Source of the DNA: Geminicoccaceae bacterium
GTDB lineage: Bacteria; Pseudomonadota; Alphaproteobacteria; Geminicoccales; Geminicoccaceae
NCBI GenBank assembly: GCA_020638465.1
Contig: JACKIM010000001.1
Coordinates: forward strand, 1,613,501-1,677,500
Length of the DNA stretch: 64,000 bases
Direction of reading: 5' to 3'
In this document: positions 26,606 to 35,749 of the stretch, one piece after another
Position numbering within the stretch: the stretch's first letter is position 1
Layout: each line of letters opens with the position of its first letter
Translations under genes and position numbers: made by a program
The notes under the pieces: model-generated
Told to the model about the DNA's origin: nothing
The model's input: only the letters and a program-made list of their open reading frames with translations
The model's database searches: none

Positions 26606-28174
26606 ATGCTGCAATCCGTTTGTGCCTATGGTGGCATGGTCACCGCTCCTCACCATCTGGCTGCCCGTGCCGGCCTTCGGGTGCTCCAGGAGGGAGGTAA
26701 TGCGGTCGAGGCGATGCTGGCCGCCGCGGCGGTGATCACGGTCGTCTACCCGCATATGAACGCTCCCGGTGGCGATAATTTCTGGTTGATAGCGGAACCC
26801 GGCCAGGCTCCTGTCGGCATCGATGCATGCGGCGCGGCGGCCGGCATGGCCAGCATCGATTTCTACAGGGCGCAGGGGTATGATGCCATTCCCAGCCGCG
26901 GTCCCCTCGCCGCACTGACCGTCGCCGGGGCGGTGTCGGGCTGGGCCCGGGCCCACGAGCTTGCGCGGGGACGCCTGCCCCTCTCGCGCCTGTTCGAGGA
27001 TGCCATTCATCTTGCCCGCGATGGTGTTGCCGTAACCGCTACACTGGCCGACAATGCGGCATCCAAGCGCGATCAGCTCGTGGATGTGCCGGGTTTCCTC
27101 GACACCTACGGAGACTGCATGCAGGGCAGCCGGCTGCACCTGCCGAAGCTGGCCGCCACGTTCGAGCATCTGGCCCGATCCGGTCTGGACGATTTCTACC
27201 GTGGCGACCTCGCCCGCGCGATGGCGGGGGATCTCGAAGCCATCGGCAGCCCTCTGCGCTTGGCCGACCTTGAGCGGCATCGTGCGCTGGATGTGGAACC
27301 GCTTGCCCTCGATGTGGCGGGACACACTGTATACAACATGCCACCCCCCACCCAGGGGCTCGCCTCGTTGCTGCTGCTGGGAACATTCGCCCGCCTCGGC
27401 GTGACCGAAGGGGAGAGCTTCGCGCATGTTCACGGGTTGGTCGAATCGACCAAGGCCGCGTTCCGTGTACGTGACCGATATGTCACCGATCCTGCCTTCA
27501 TGGGTGAGCCGGCCACGGCTTTCCTCGATTCCGGCCGACTCGACGCACTCGCGGATTCTGTCGACATGAGGAAAGCTGCCCCATGGCCGGATGCACCGGT
27601 TGGAGGAGATACCGTCTGGCTCGGTGCCGTCGATCGCGATGGTCGGGCCGTCAGCATGATACAGTCGATCTACTGGGAATTCGGCTCGGGTGTCGTGCTC
27701 CCGGGGAGCGGCGTTTCGTGGCAGAACCGCGGGACCTCGTTTTCGCTGGACACGGTCCATCACAATCATCTGCTGCCCTATCGAAGGCCGTTTCACACCA
27801 TCCAGCCGGCCATGGCGTCGCTGTCGGACGGGCGCAGGATGGTCTACGGGACCATGGGCGGCGAAGGACAGCCGCAGACGCAGGCTGCCGTATTCAGCCG
27901 CCACGCCATGTTCGGCCAGCCGATTCAGCAGGCCGTCACGGCGCCGCGCTGGCTGCTCGGCCGGACATGGGGCGAGGATACCGCCAAGTTGCGCATGGAA
28001 GGCCGCTTCGCTCCCGAACTGATCGAGGCCATGCGCAAGGCCGGACACGACCTGCTGGTGGTGGGTGAATACGAGGAGATCATGGGACATGCCGGCGGCA
28101 TCGTTCTTCATCCGGACGGACTGCTGGAGGGAGCAGCGGACCCTCGTTCGGATGGTGCGGTCGCAGCCTGTTGA
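26606..28174 (+). CDS. hpxW: gamma-glutamyltransferase-family oxamate amidohydrolase (HpxW-like)
   Basis: This is a 522-residue Ntn-hydrolase of the gamma-glutamyltransferase family. It has an N-terminal MVTAPHHLAARAGLRVLQEG and a predicted autocatalytic cut before Thr336 in GGDTVWLGAVD, followed by the small-subunit motif SMIQSIYWEFGSG. No signal peptide is seen, unlike periplasmic GGT, so it should act in the cytoplasm. In Klebsiella, HpxW of this family hydrolyses oxamate to oxalate and ammonia. It starts 5 bp after allH, whose enzyme would produce oxamate, so that role fits best. A general GGT activity cannot be ruled out from sequence alone. Confidence 0.75.
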   Translation: MLQSVCAYGGMVTAPHHLAARAGLRVLQEGGNAVEAMLAAAAVITVVYPHMNAPGGDNFWLIAEPGQAPVGIDACGAAAGMASIDFYRAQGYDAIPSRGPLAALTVAGAVSGWARAHELARGRLPLSRLFEDAIHLARDGVAVTATLADNAASKRDQLVDVPGFLDTYGDCMQGSRLHLPKLAATFEHLARSGLDDFYRGDLARAMAGDLEAIGSPLRLADLERHRALDVEPLALDVAGHTVYNMPPPTQGLASLLLLGTFARLGVTEGESFAHVHGLVESTKAAFRVRDRYVTDPAFMGEPATAFLDSGRLDALADSVDMRKAAPWPDAPVGGDTVWLGAVDRDGRAVSMIQSIYWEFGSGVVLPGSGVSWQNRGTSFSLDTVHHNHLLPYRRPFHTIQPAMASLSDGRRMVYGTMGGEGQPQTQAAVFSRHAMFGQPIQQAVTAPRWLLGRTWGEDTAKLRMEGRFAPELIEAMRKAGHDLLVVGEYEEIMGHAGGIVLHPDGLLEGAADPRSDGAVAAC

Positions 28175-28630
28175 AGCCGCCGCAAGGTCATTCAGGACGA
28201 TCCTTCCGGACATGATTCGATGAGATGAGACTATCGCGATATTAAGAAAATCATCGAATGGCGTTGGGCGACAGATATCAAATTTCCGATGATCAAGATG
28301 TGGCATCTGTCACTGGTACAAATTGTCGCAGCTCTGGCCGAAATGCCGAATTTTCGTCGGTGTTGCCAAGAGCGTTCGGCCCCGGATGGTTCACCGCATT
28401 GCCGCGCATCTGAATCTGATTCTATGGTTAATATATTGAAAAGCAATGGATTTCCCATACCCGTCAGAAGGCGGCAGATGCTTCTGATCCCTGGCTGGAT
28501 ATTGTCCGGGTCTGCAAATATTCTACTTATGGTTGATTACTGATACCGGTTAGGTAAGTTATGGTTGAAAAAACGGATTCAATTCATTTATGGTAAACAA
28601 AGTTGCAAATATACAACTTGAGGTTGGCAC
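28175..28630. other. 456-bp AT-rich intergenic region upstream of the CtrA paralogue
   Basis: No convincing gene is present. The region is clearly richer in A and T than its surroundings. It contains a 10-bp palindrome TATCGCGATA at 28232-28241 and four CtrA-like octamers in the last 210 bp, described separately. It should hold the terminator of the allantoin-type operon and the promoter of the response regulator. Confidence 0.6.
28424..28597 (-). promoter_or_regulatory. array of four CtrA-like boxes (TTAACCAT type)
   Basis: Read on the plus strand, ATGGTTAA at 28424-28431 is the exact complement of the CtrA octamer TTAACCAT. ATGGTTGA at 28529-28536 and 28561-28568 and ATGGTAAA at 28590-28597 each differ from it at one base. 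The last three are 32 and 29 bp apart, about three helical turns. The gene downstream encodes a CtrA paralogue with a nearly unchanged recognition helix, so self-regulation or control by CtrA is likely. Confidence 0.6.
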
Positions 28631-29458
28631 ATGCGAGCTTTGGTGGTGGAAGACGACCCAGTCTCGATGACCCTGCTCAAACGGACACTGGAGGAGGAGG
28701 GCATTGTCGTGGAAGCCGTCAACAGCGGCGACGACGCCCTCGAACTGGCCAAGGTGTATGAATATGACATCGCCGTGGTCGACCTGCAACTCGCTGACAT
28801 GCATGGCGCGCAGTTCGTGCGGCGCATGCGCAATGCCAAGGTGGATACACCGGTGCTCATTGTCTCCAGCGAGGACAGTTCCGAGGAAAAGGTCCGTGCA
28901 CTGACGAGCGGTGCGGATGACTTCATCAGCAAGCCCATCAACAAGGATGAGTTCGTGGCCCGGATCAAGGCCATCATCCGCCGGTCGAAGGGGCATGCGA
29001 CGCCGGAAATCAAGCTTGGGCGGATGACGCTCGATCTGGTCACGCGTACGGTGAAGATCGACGGTGTACCGCTCAAGGTGACGGCCAAGGAATATACCAT
29101 CCTGGAACTGCTCGCCCTGCGTCGCGGGCAACCGCTGACCAAGGAAATCTTCCTTGACCATCTCTATGGTGGCGAGGACGAGCCGGAACAGAAGATCATC
29201 GACGTTTTCATTTGCAAGTTGCGCAAGAAGATCTCGGCGATCAACCACAACAAGCACAATATCGAGACGGTATGGGGGCGTGGCTATGTGCTCAAGGATC
29301 TGACTGACGATCCACCGCCACCCATGCAGGCGGAGATGCAGCAGAATGCACCCGGGCTGGCGGAGCACGCCACCCCTTTCGAAGGCGCCGGTGACATGAA
29401 TGAGATTCCCGCTGAGAACGAGATCGAACTGCTCATGCAACTGATCTCGCTCCAGTAG
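28631..29458 (+). CDS. CtrA-like OmpR-family response regulator
   Basis: This 275-residue regulator has a receiver (1-115, phosphorylation site D51 in AVVDLQLADMHG, acidic pocket E7-D9, lysine in ISKPINKDE) and an OmpR-type winged helix (about 125-230). The effector part closely follows CtrA, including the segments LTKEIFLDHLYGGEDEPEQK, IIDVFICKLRKKI and ETVWGRGYVLKDL. The receiver is more divergent (LTSGADDFISKP against CtrA's GADDYMTKP). CtrA itself ends near residue 235; here there is an extra acidic tail of about 40 residues. It is therefore probably a paralogue and not the cell-cycle master regulator. Four CtrA-like boxes precede it. Confidence 0.87.
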   Translation: MRALVVEDDPVSMTLLKRTLEEEGIVVEAVNSGDDALELAKVYEYDIAVVDLQLADMHGAQFVRRMRNAKVDTPVLIVSSEDSSEEKVRALTSGADDFISKPINKDEFVARIKAIIRRSKGHATPEIKLGRMTLDLVTRTVKIDGVPLKVTAKEYTILELLALRRGQPLTKEIFLDHLYGGEDEPEQKIIDVFICKLRKKISAINHNKHNIETVWGRGYVLKDLTDDPPPPMQAEMQQNAPGLAEHATPFEGAGDMNEIPAENEIELLMQLISLQ

Positions 29459-29503
29459 GAGTACGGGCCGGCGGAACCCGGCGACGGTGGCGGGATTCGA
29501 CGA

Positions 29504-29908
29504 TCAGCCGGGCTGGGCGTCGAAGACCTTGTCGGGTACGGGTTCCATCCAGTCGACGTGCTTGCCGTCGAGATTTTCGTGCATTGCGATGTGCACCATG
29601 CCCTGTGTCGGCGTGGCGCCATGCCAATGCTTCTCGCCCGGCGGAATCCAGACCGTGTCACCGGCGTGAACCTCCCTTATTCCTTCGCCCCAAGTCTGCA
29701 CTCGGCCAGTACCGGAAATGATGAGAAGAGTCTGGCCGAGCGGGTGGGTATGCCAGGCCGTGCGCGAACCGGGCTCGAACGTGACCCGAACCGCCCGCAG
29801 CCGGGCGGGTGCAGGGGTGTCCACGATCGGGTCCTGCCAGACGGTCCCCGTGAACCATTCGCTGTTGCCCCGTTTCGTCTCGCATTCGGCGGCGCGGGTG
29901 ATATTCAT
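29504..29908 (-). CDS. small cupin-domain protein
   Basis: This 134-residue single-domain cupin has cupin motif 1 as SRTAWHTHPLGQTLLIISG, with metal-binding histidines. Motif 2 is HAGDTVWIPPGEKHWHGA. Proteins of this group are often described as carboxymuconolactone decarboxylase-associated cupins or small isomerases, but the reaction cannot be read from sequence. The ATG at 29908 is preceded by ggagaaaagcca. Confidence 0.83.
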   Translation of the reverse strand: MNITRAAECETKRGNSEWFTGTVWQDPIVDTPAPARLRAVRVTFEPGSRTAWHTHPLGQTLLIISGTGRVQTWGEGIREVHAGDTVWIPPGEKHWHGATPTQGMVHIAMHENLDGKHVDWMEPVPDKVFDAQPG

Positions 29909-30070
29909 TGGCTTTTCTCCCTGGAGTCCTGCTCTTGCGGACCATTGAACCACCCATGATGGGCTCCGGTGTCGGTCCATTGACCAAATGGGCCGGAGTG
30001 ATCCGTAAATTCAAGTCCGATCTTGCGGGCACGACGTCCCGCCCACACCTCACCGGGGTCCGTATAGTGT

Positions 30071-32854
30071 TCAGGAAACCGGCGTATTCGTGCTGGCGGC
30101 GGCCTTCAGCGGTTTGCGCGTCCGTTCGAACAGGTCCTGGAGCCCCCCGATTTCCCCGGCCAGTGCCAGCGGGTCGCAGCCTTCGGCCACCGTTCGCTCG
30201 ATCTCCGCGGCATGTTTCGAGACTGCCAATGCGCCGACGCTGGCGCTGCTCGACTTGAGACTGTGGGCGTGGCGCTTGACCGTGGCAAAATCGCCCTGCG
30301 TGCAGGCGGTTTGCATCTCGGTCAGGATAGACGGCACATGGTCGAGATATTTCATGATGGTACGTGCCACCATGCCGCTGGCGCCGGCCGTCTCGATCTG
30401 GCGCAGCGGTGCAAGGGATGCCTCGTCGAACAGGTCATCCGGCGGCGGTTCCACCGGATCGTCTGCCTTGGCCATCCCATCGCCGTCATCCTCAACGTCT
30501 GCCGGCAGCCAGCGCGTGAGCATGGCCAGCAACTGTTCACGGCGAAACGGCTTGGCCAGCATGTCGTCCATGCCCGATTGCTGGCATGCTTTCCAGCTGC
30601 CATCGAGCGCATTGGCGGTCAGTGCGAGGATGGGCAGCCGCCTGCCATCCGCCAGATGGTCGCGAATGGCACGGGTCGCTTCGAGCCCGTCCATGACCGG
30701 CATCTGGCAGTCCATGAGAATGGCGTCGAAAGCGTCGGTTCCCCCGGCCTTGATGGCGTCCACGGCCTCCTGTCCGTTATCGACGACGGTCGCGGTGCAG
30801 CCCAGGCTTTCGAGCATGCCGCGGGCGACATCCTGATTGATGAGATTGTCTTCTGCGACCAGGATATGGGCCTGCAGCTTGCGATTCTGACGCCGTTCGA
30901 TCCGCGCTTCGGGACGTACGGCGCCGTTCACGATCCGGTCGAGCGTGGTGCCCAGATCCCGCCGTCGTAGGGGCTTGTCGAGTGTCGCGAGGATTCCGAG
31001 CGCTCGCGTCTCGGCATCGCTGCGGCGCATGCCACCCGAAGTGAGCATGATTCTGGGGACGTCGCGCAGGTTCGGGTCGTCCTGCATGCACCGGGCGACA
31101 TCGAAGCCGCTCAGGTCGGGCATCATGCCATCGAGGATGACACAGGTCGGTCGCTGGCCTGACTTCGCCTGCCTGCCCAATACCTCCAGCCCTTCGACCG
31201 GATCGAGATGCGACTCGACCCCGGCTCCCCATGCGTGGAGGTAGTGTTCGAGAATCTGCAGGTTGTTCGCATTGTCATCGATCATCACGATGTTCTTGCC
31301 GGATAGGTCGGGCGCGGCATCGAGGATCGTGCCGGTCCCTTGCGAGTGGTCGAGGATGACATTGAACAAGAAGGTTGAACCCTTGCCCAGTTCACTCTCA
31401 AGCCAGATCTTGCCCTGCATCATGCCGACCAGCTGGCGGACGATGGTCAGCCCGAGGCCGGTCCCGCCGAATCGGCGGGTATCGGTGTTGTCGGCCTGGG
31501 CAAAGCTCTCGAAGATTTCATCCTGCTTGTCCGGGGCAACGCCGATGCCGGTATCGGTGATGGCGAACCGGAACTCGATCCGCTGCCCTTCGCTTTCCCG
31601 CCATGTCAGTTTCAGGACGACTTCGCCCTCTTCGGTGAACTTGATGGCATTTCCCAGCAGATTGAGGATGATCTGCCGCAACCGGACCACATCGCCACGC
31701 ACGACATGCGGCAATCCCTCGGGAAGCACGCCGGTAAGCTCCAGGCCCTTGGCATGGGCCCGGGCCGCCATCAGGGCCAGCGTTTCCTCGATCTCGTCGC
31801 GTGGATCGAAATCCATGCAGGCCAGAACCAGCTTGCCCGCCTCGATCTTGGAGATGTCGAGAATGTCGTTGATGATCGACAGAAGTGTCTGGCCGGAATT
31901 GGCGACCGTCGTCAGCAGTTTGGTCTGGTGGCCATCCAGTGACGTATCGGAAAGAAGGTCGCACATGCCGATGACGGCGTTGAGCGGCGTGCGGATCTCA
32001 TGGCTCATATTGGCAAGGAACTGGGACTTTGCCTGGCTTGCGGCAACCGCCTTCTCCTCTTCCTGCCGGCTATGTTCGAGCGCCTGGGCGAGGTCCGCGG
32101 TACGCTCCTGTACCATTTGTTCGAGATCGTCGCGCTGCTGGCGCAGTTGCTCATCGCGATCGCCGATGGCGTCCAGCATGCCGTTGAAGGCATCGACGAG
32201 CGAGCCGATCTCATCCCCGCCCTGGCGACTTGCCCGCAGGTCGAGGCGCTGTTCGACTGTGACGGCGCGACTGATCTCGGCCAGAGCGAGGATCGGCCGG
32301 GAGATGAGGCCCTGAAAGAGGCTTGCCAGATAGACCGTGACGGCGATGGCGATCAGCATGATGCCGACGGACATCAGGAGAAACAGGCGCAGGTGTTCCC
32401 AGGCCTTCTTGAGGTCGCCCTTGATGACCAGTGTTCCCACTCTTTCGCTGTCGAGGATGATCGGCTCGACGATGCGAACGCCATCGAGAGATGTTTCGAT
32501 GCCGGTAGCGAGCGAGCCGACGACCAGCCCGGAAGCGGAAGATGACTTGTCCTTGTGCCGGTAGTAGGCAAGAACCTCGCCATGATTGTCGGCAATGACC
32601 GCGCTGATCACGTCATCGTGAATGTCGAGTGCGCCAAGCAGCGCGCTTGCAGCCGAGCGATCGTTGAACGTCACGGCGGCCGTACTGTCGCGTGCGATGT
32701 CGAGGGCAAGGGCGATCTGGCTTTGAACGAGTGCCTGCCGTGTGGATACCAGTTCGACCACCGAAAACGCGATCGATGCCATGGTCAGTACCAGCGTGCT
32801 CACCACCGAGATGAGCAGGGTGATCTTGTTCGAGATGGAAAGGTTCTTTAGCAT
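30071..32854 (-). CDS. hybrid sensor histidine kinase with two receivers and an Hpt domain
   Basis: This is a 927-residue inner-membrane kinase. In order: TM1 (about 8-35), a periplasmic CHASE8-like sensor (about 36-150), TM2 (about 155-178), HAMP, a short coiled coil, HisKA with H285 in NMSHEIRTPLNAVIG, HATPase with N and G boxes (LLGNAIKFTEEG, RFGGTGLGLTIVRQL), a first receiver (CVILDGMMPDLSGFD), a second receiver (ILMDCQMPVMDGLEATR), and a C-terminal Hpt (VKRHAHSLKSSSASVG). This permits a full internal phosphorelay of the BarA type. It is the third gene of an operon with a TonB receptor and YfiR; a divergent REC-GGDEF-EAL protein is a candidate partner. Confidence 0.9.
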   Translation of the reverse strand: MLKNLSISNKITLLISVVSTLVLTMASIAFSVVELVSTRQALVQSQIALALDIARDSTAAVTFNDRSAASALLGALDIHDDVISAVIADNHGEVLAYYRHKDKSSSASGLVVGSLATGIETSLDGVRIVEPIILDSERVGTLVIKGDLKKAWEHLRLFLLMSVGIMLIAIAVTVYLASLFQGLISRPILALAEISRAVTVEQRLDLRASRQGGDEIGSLVDAFNGMLDAIGDRDEQLRQQRDDLEQMVQERTADLAQALEHSRQEEEKAVAASQAKSQFLANMSHEIRTPLNAVIGMCDLLSDTSLDGHQTKLLTTVANSGQTLLSIINDILDISKIEAGKLVLACMDFDPRDEIEETLALMAARAHAKGLELTGVLPEGLPHVVRGDVVRLRQIILNLLGNAIKFTEEGEVVLKLTWRESEGQRIEFRFAITDTGIGVAPDKQDEIFESFAQADNTDTRRFGGTGLGLTIVRQLVGMMQGKIWLESELGKGSTFLFNVILDHSQGTGTILDAAPDLSGKNIVMIDDNANNLQILEHYLHAWGAGVESHLDPVEGLEVLGRQAKSGQRPTCVILDGMMPDLSGFDVARCMQDDPNLRDVPRIMLTSGGMRRSDAETRALGILATLDKPLRRRDLGTTLDRIVNGAVRPEARIERRQNRKLQAHILVAEDNLINQDVARGMLESLGCTATVVDNGQEAVDAIKAGGTDAFDAILMDCQMPVMDGLEATRAIRDHLADGRRLPILALTANALDGSWKACQQSGMDDMLAKPFRREQLLAMLTRWLPADVEDDGDGMAKADDPVEPPPDDLFDEASLAPLRQIETAGASGMVARTIMKYLDHVPSILTEMQTACTQGDFATVKRHAHSLKSSSASVGALAVSKHAAEIERTVAEGCDPLALAGEIGGLQDLFERTRKPLKAAASTNTPVS

Positions 32855-32871
32855 GGCGTCGATCTCGACTC

Positions 32872-33540
32872 TCAGCGATTTCGCAAGATGCGTGCGAGGT
32901 TCAGGAGTTTTGAGCTGATCTTCAGTCGTGCTGCCGCAGCGGCATGGACATTGATGGCGAACCGCAGCTTCCGGTCGGTGGTGAACAGGCCGATGACACC
33001 GCCGTCCTCTGCGAACTCGATGCCGTCGCCGACGGTGAGCAAGGCCGTCCGTCCGGTCACGGCCGGGGTGAACGGATCGGCCCAGCCATGTTGCAGGAAG
33101 AGGATCTGGCAGTCGGCGAGGTCGTCGGGTCCTCTGGTCTGGCGAACGTGGACCACCTGGTCGTTCACCGATTTGCCGGCAAGGCTCTCGATGGCTTCGA
33201 GCTGGTCCGTATTGCCTTCGAAGCAGATATTGAAGCGGCCGGGCGGGGAGCTTTCTTCCGGCCATTCCATGAACTTGGCGAAATTGTACAGATAGGCTGC
33301 CTTGACCTGCTCTTCCCGAGGTTCCGACAGTGCGAAACGAACGGTGACGCAGGACAGGACGACGGCGAGGCCGAGGAGATGGAGGGTTCGTTTTATGGCC
33401 GGTGGAACCGTTCTGTTCGGGGCGAAACGCTCGGGTTCATCATGGTTCGCAGATGGTTTCGAAGTGATGAAGATCCCGTTCGTGGGGCATTGCAACGCAT
33501 TCGCACCGTTATCGGGGGCCTGGTCCGGCTGCGTGGTCAC
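32872..33540 (-). CDS. YfiR family (DUF4154) periplasmic protein
   Basis: This is a protein of about 222 residues. After an N-terminal hydrophobic segment (LLGLAVVLSCVTVRFAL) the mature part begins EEQVKAAYLYNFAKFMEWPE, the standard DUF4154/YfiR opening. VRQTRGPDDLADCQILFLQ, GRTALLTVGDG and FAEDGGVIGLF follow. YfiR of Pseudomonas is a periplasmic inhibitor of the diguanylate cyclase YfiN. In other bacteria the family sits beside TonB receptors and sensor kinases, as here. The GTG at 33540 gives an unusually long leader before the signal segment, so the true start may be internal. It lies 17 bp upstream of the kinase gene. Confidence 0.85.
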   Translation of the reverse strand: MTTQPDQAPDNGANALQCPTNGIFITSKPSANHDEPERFAPNRTVPPAIKRTLHLLGLAVVLSCVTVRFALSEPREEQVKAAYLYNFAKFMEWPEESSPPGRFNICFEGNTDQLEAIESLAGKSVNDQVVHVRQTRGPDDLADCQILFLQHGWADPFTPAVTGRTALLTVGDGIEFAEDGGVIGLFTTDRKLRFAINVHAAAAARLKISSKLLNLARILRNR

Positions 33541-33564
33541 GATGGCTGGTCGCTGCGGCAGGGT

Positions 33565-35583
33565 TCAGAAATCCACGGCGATCTTGCCGTATATCGAGCG
33601 TTCCACGCGCCCGGTGACGGCTGACGGAAACTCTGTTCCATGTTCCTTGTGAGCGTCATGAAGGAGGTTCTGGCCGACGATGGACAATTCGACGCCGTCG
33701 ACGGGTTTCCACGCCAGGCGCACGTCCATTTCGCCGTAGCTGTTGACATTGGGGTAGCGGATCTGGCCGATGATCCGCCCGATCACGCCGACCTGGAGCG
33801 TATCGGTCAGGTCATGGGTGAGATGGGCAAAGACCTGGTTTCGCGCCAGGTTGTCTTCGAAGGCCGGCAGCAGGGCGCGGTCGTCTTCGGTGTTGTCGGT
33901 GACCTTGATGTCGATGTTCGCGAAGCTGTAGCCTGTACGCAGGCGGGTACCCGCCATGGGCCGGTAGTCTATGCTGATTTCGCCGCCGACCGTGTGGCCC
34001 TCGATGTTGTTGTCGAACTGCTCGATCAGGCCGACATGCGGCGGAGGGGCGGCAACATTCAGGCCGATCTGCGATAACCCGATCATGTTCCTGTAGAAAT
34101 TCGCGAAGGTAGCAATATCGATGTTGAGATTGTCGCCGATCTGGGAACGGTAGCCGAGTTCGAAGGCCCACATCTCCTCGGAGTCGACGTCGTTGTTCTC
34201 GATGACACGTAATGCGGTTGGCAGCGGTACCGCAATTGAGGGAGGTGTGACGTTGAGAAGAGCATTGAGATCGCGGTCCAGCGATGAAGGCGTGCGAACC
34301 GCGCGTGACACGGCTCCCCAGATCGAGTTCGAGTCGTCAATGCGGTAATTGCCACGCAATGTGGGTTGAATCTCGAACCCCGTGAAATCGTTGTGCTCGA
34401 ACTTGACGCCCACCGATGCGGTGAGATGATCGGCAATGATCTCGATGTCGTCGTGGATGAAGGCGCTGAACACGTTGTCGGCGCGGTCGAGGTCGAACTG
34501 GATGTTGCCGGAAGTCTTGAGATCGATGAGATTGCTGCGAAACCCGATACCCCAGACGATCGACTGGCGATCGCCGAAATCGAATTGCTGGTTCAGTTCC
34601 AGATCTATGGTGCTGTAATGGGCGTGCTCGGTCGGGGCCAGGTAGTCGTTCACATGCATGCTGTCGACATAGGCCTGAAAACTGACCTTGTTGTCTTCCC
34701 CAAGTGCATGGTCCCATTTGCCCATGAGGAAACCCTGGTTGACCGTGCTGTTTTCGTCGCGTGTCAGGGCATAGGGAGCCACGAGCGAAAAACTGCGCAG
34801 GCTTTCGTCGATCGACTGCCGGGCGATCTGGCCCTGGAAACTGAACTGGTCGACCGTGCCGTCCTTGTCGGCGCGAAAGCCGATGCGACCGTCGGTAAGG
34901 CCGTCATCGAGCGTTTCGTCGGGCAGGGACTTGAGCCCGTCATAATGCCGTGCCTTGCCGTAGATCCGGTAGTAGCCATCCTCGCCGAACGTTCCGCCAT
35001 GGCGCATCTCCCCGGCGAGGTCGCCATTGCTTCCCGCGAGCATGGTTCCGTGCGTGCCCTGTGTCTGGGATGCCTTCTTGGTGATGATGTTGATGACACC
35101 GTTGACGGCATTCGCACCCCATACCGAAGCGCCCGGGCCGCGGATCACCTCGATCCGGTCGATGTCGTCGAGCACGAGATCCTGCATGCCCCACATCACG
35201 CCGGAATAGAGCGACCAGTAGACGCTGCGGCCATCGATCAGCACGAGCAGCTTGTTGGAGAACAATTGCTGGCCACCGCGAACGCCGATGGCCCACTTGT
35301 CGGCATTGATGCGGGCGACACTGACGCCGGGAACCAGCCGCAGGGCCTCGGGGATGCTCGTATAACCCGATTCGCGAATTTCCTCGCCCGTGAGGACATA
35401 GATCGCCGAAGGTGTTTCGGCGACGCTCTGGGCCTTCTTGGATACCGAGGTTACCTCGATATCCATGAGGTCTTCGAGATCGAGCAGGGTGAGGTCGTCG
35501 GATGCCGCCTCGGCCAGGACACTGGCCGGGATCAGCGCCATCAACACCGCAAGACCGACGTGCGTGAAACCGGATCCGGCCAT
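33565..35583 (-). CDS. TonB-dependent outer-membrane receptor
   Basis: The 672-residue protein has a signal peptide (FTHVGLAVLMALIPASVLAEA). A TonB-box-like stretch follows (LEDLMDIEVTSVSKK), then the plug domain (about 55-165, with IRESGYTSIPEALRLVPGVS and DRIEVIRGPGASVWGANAVN) and a 22-strand type beta-barrel to the end. LLDLEDLMDIEVTSVSKKAQ is shared with receptors that lie next to YfiR and kinase genes. The ligand is unknown. The gene heads a three-gene operon (receptor, YfiR, kinase), suggesting that receptor occupancy is reported to the kinase. Confidence 0.9.
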   Translation of the reverse strand: MAGSGFTHVGLAVLMALIPASVLAEAASDDLTLLDLEDLMDIEVTSVSKKAQSVAETPSAIYVLTGEEIRESGYTSIPEALRLVPGVSVARINADKWAIGVRGGQQLFSNKLLVLIDGRSVYWSLYSGVMWGMQDLVLDDIDRIEVIRGPGASVWGANAVNGVINIITKKASQTQGTHGTMLAGSNGDLAGEMRHGGTFGEDGYYRIYGKARHYDGLKSLPDETLDDGLTDGRIGFRADKDGTVDQFSFQGQIARQSIDESLRSFSLVAPYALTRDENSTVNQGFLMGKWDHALGEDNKVSFQAYVDSMHVNDYLAPTEHAHYSTIDLELNQQFDFGDRQSIVWGIGFRSNLIDLKTSGNIQFDLDRADNVFSAFIHDDIEIIADHLTASVGVKFEHNDFTGFEIQPTLRGNYRIDDSNSIWGAVSRAVRTPSSLDRDLNALLNVTPPSIAVPLPTALRVIENNDVDSEEMWAFELGYRSQIGDNLNIDIATFANFYRNMIGLSQIGLNVAAPPPHVGLIEQFDNNIEGHTVGGEISIDYRPMAGTRLRTGYSFANIDIKVTDNTEDDRALLPAFEDNLARNQVFAHLTHDLTDTLQVGVIGRIIGQIRYPNVNSYGEMDVRLAWKPVDGVELSIVGQNLLHDAHKEHGTEFPSAVTGRVERSIYGKIAVDF

Positions 35584-35749
35584 CGAGCATGCTCCACATC
35601 AATAGAAATATCTACTATTGGTAGAATTATTTCCAATGCAATCATTTTTATGGAGAATTTTTCATAAATTCGAACGAGCCCGGGCAGGGCAAATGCGGGA
35701 TGCCGCCTTAACTAAAAATTCATCGCATGACGATAGAACATGGCGTCGG
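35584..35749. promoter_or_regulatory. divergent promoter region with a CtrA-like split site
   Basis: This AT-rich spacer separates the receptor operon from the REC-GGDEF-EAL gene. An inverted repeat tctac-tattg-gtaga lies at 35611-35625. TTAA at 35708-35711 followed after seven bases by TTCA (35719-35722) is one mismatch from the CtrA full site TTAA-N7-TTAA, 27 bp before the assumed start codon. Confidence 0.4.

Noticed and set aside
26606..28174. Assignment as a periplasmic gamma-glutamyltransferase of glutathione metabolism
   Set aside because: There is no signal peptide and the operon context points to oxamate; the GGT name reflects only the fold.
28289..28543. An 84-codon plus-strand frame in the region before the CtrA paralogue
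   Set aside because: Its composition and lack of motifs, and its overlap with the regulatory boxes, suggest noncoding DNA.
28631..29458. Calling this gene the cell-cycle regulator ctrA itself
   Set aside because: The receiver is divergent and there is an extra C-terminal tail of about 40 residues. A paralogue is more likely, although the rest of the genome is not visible.
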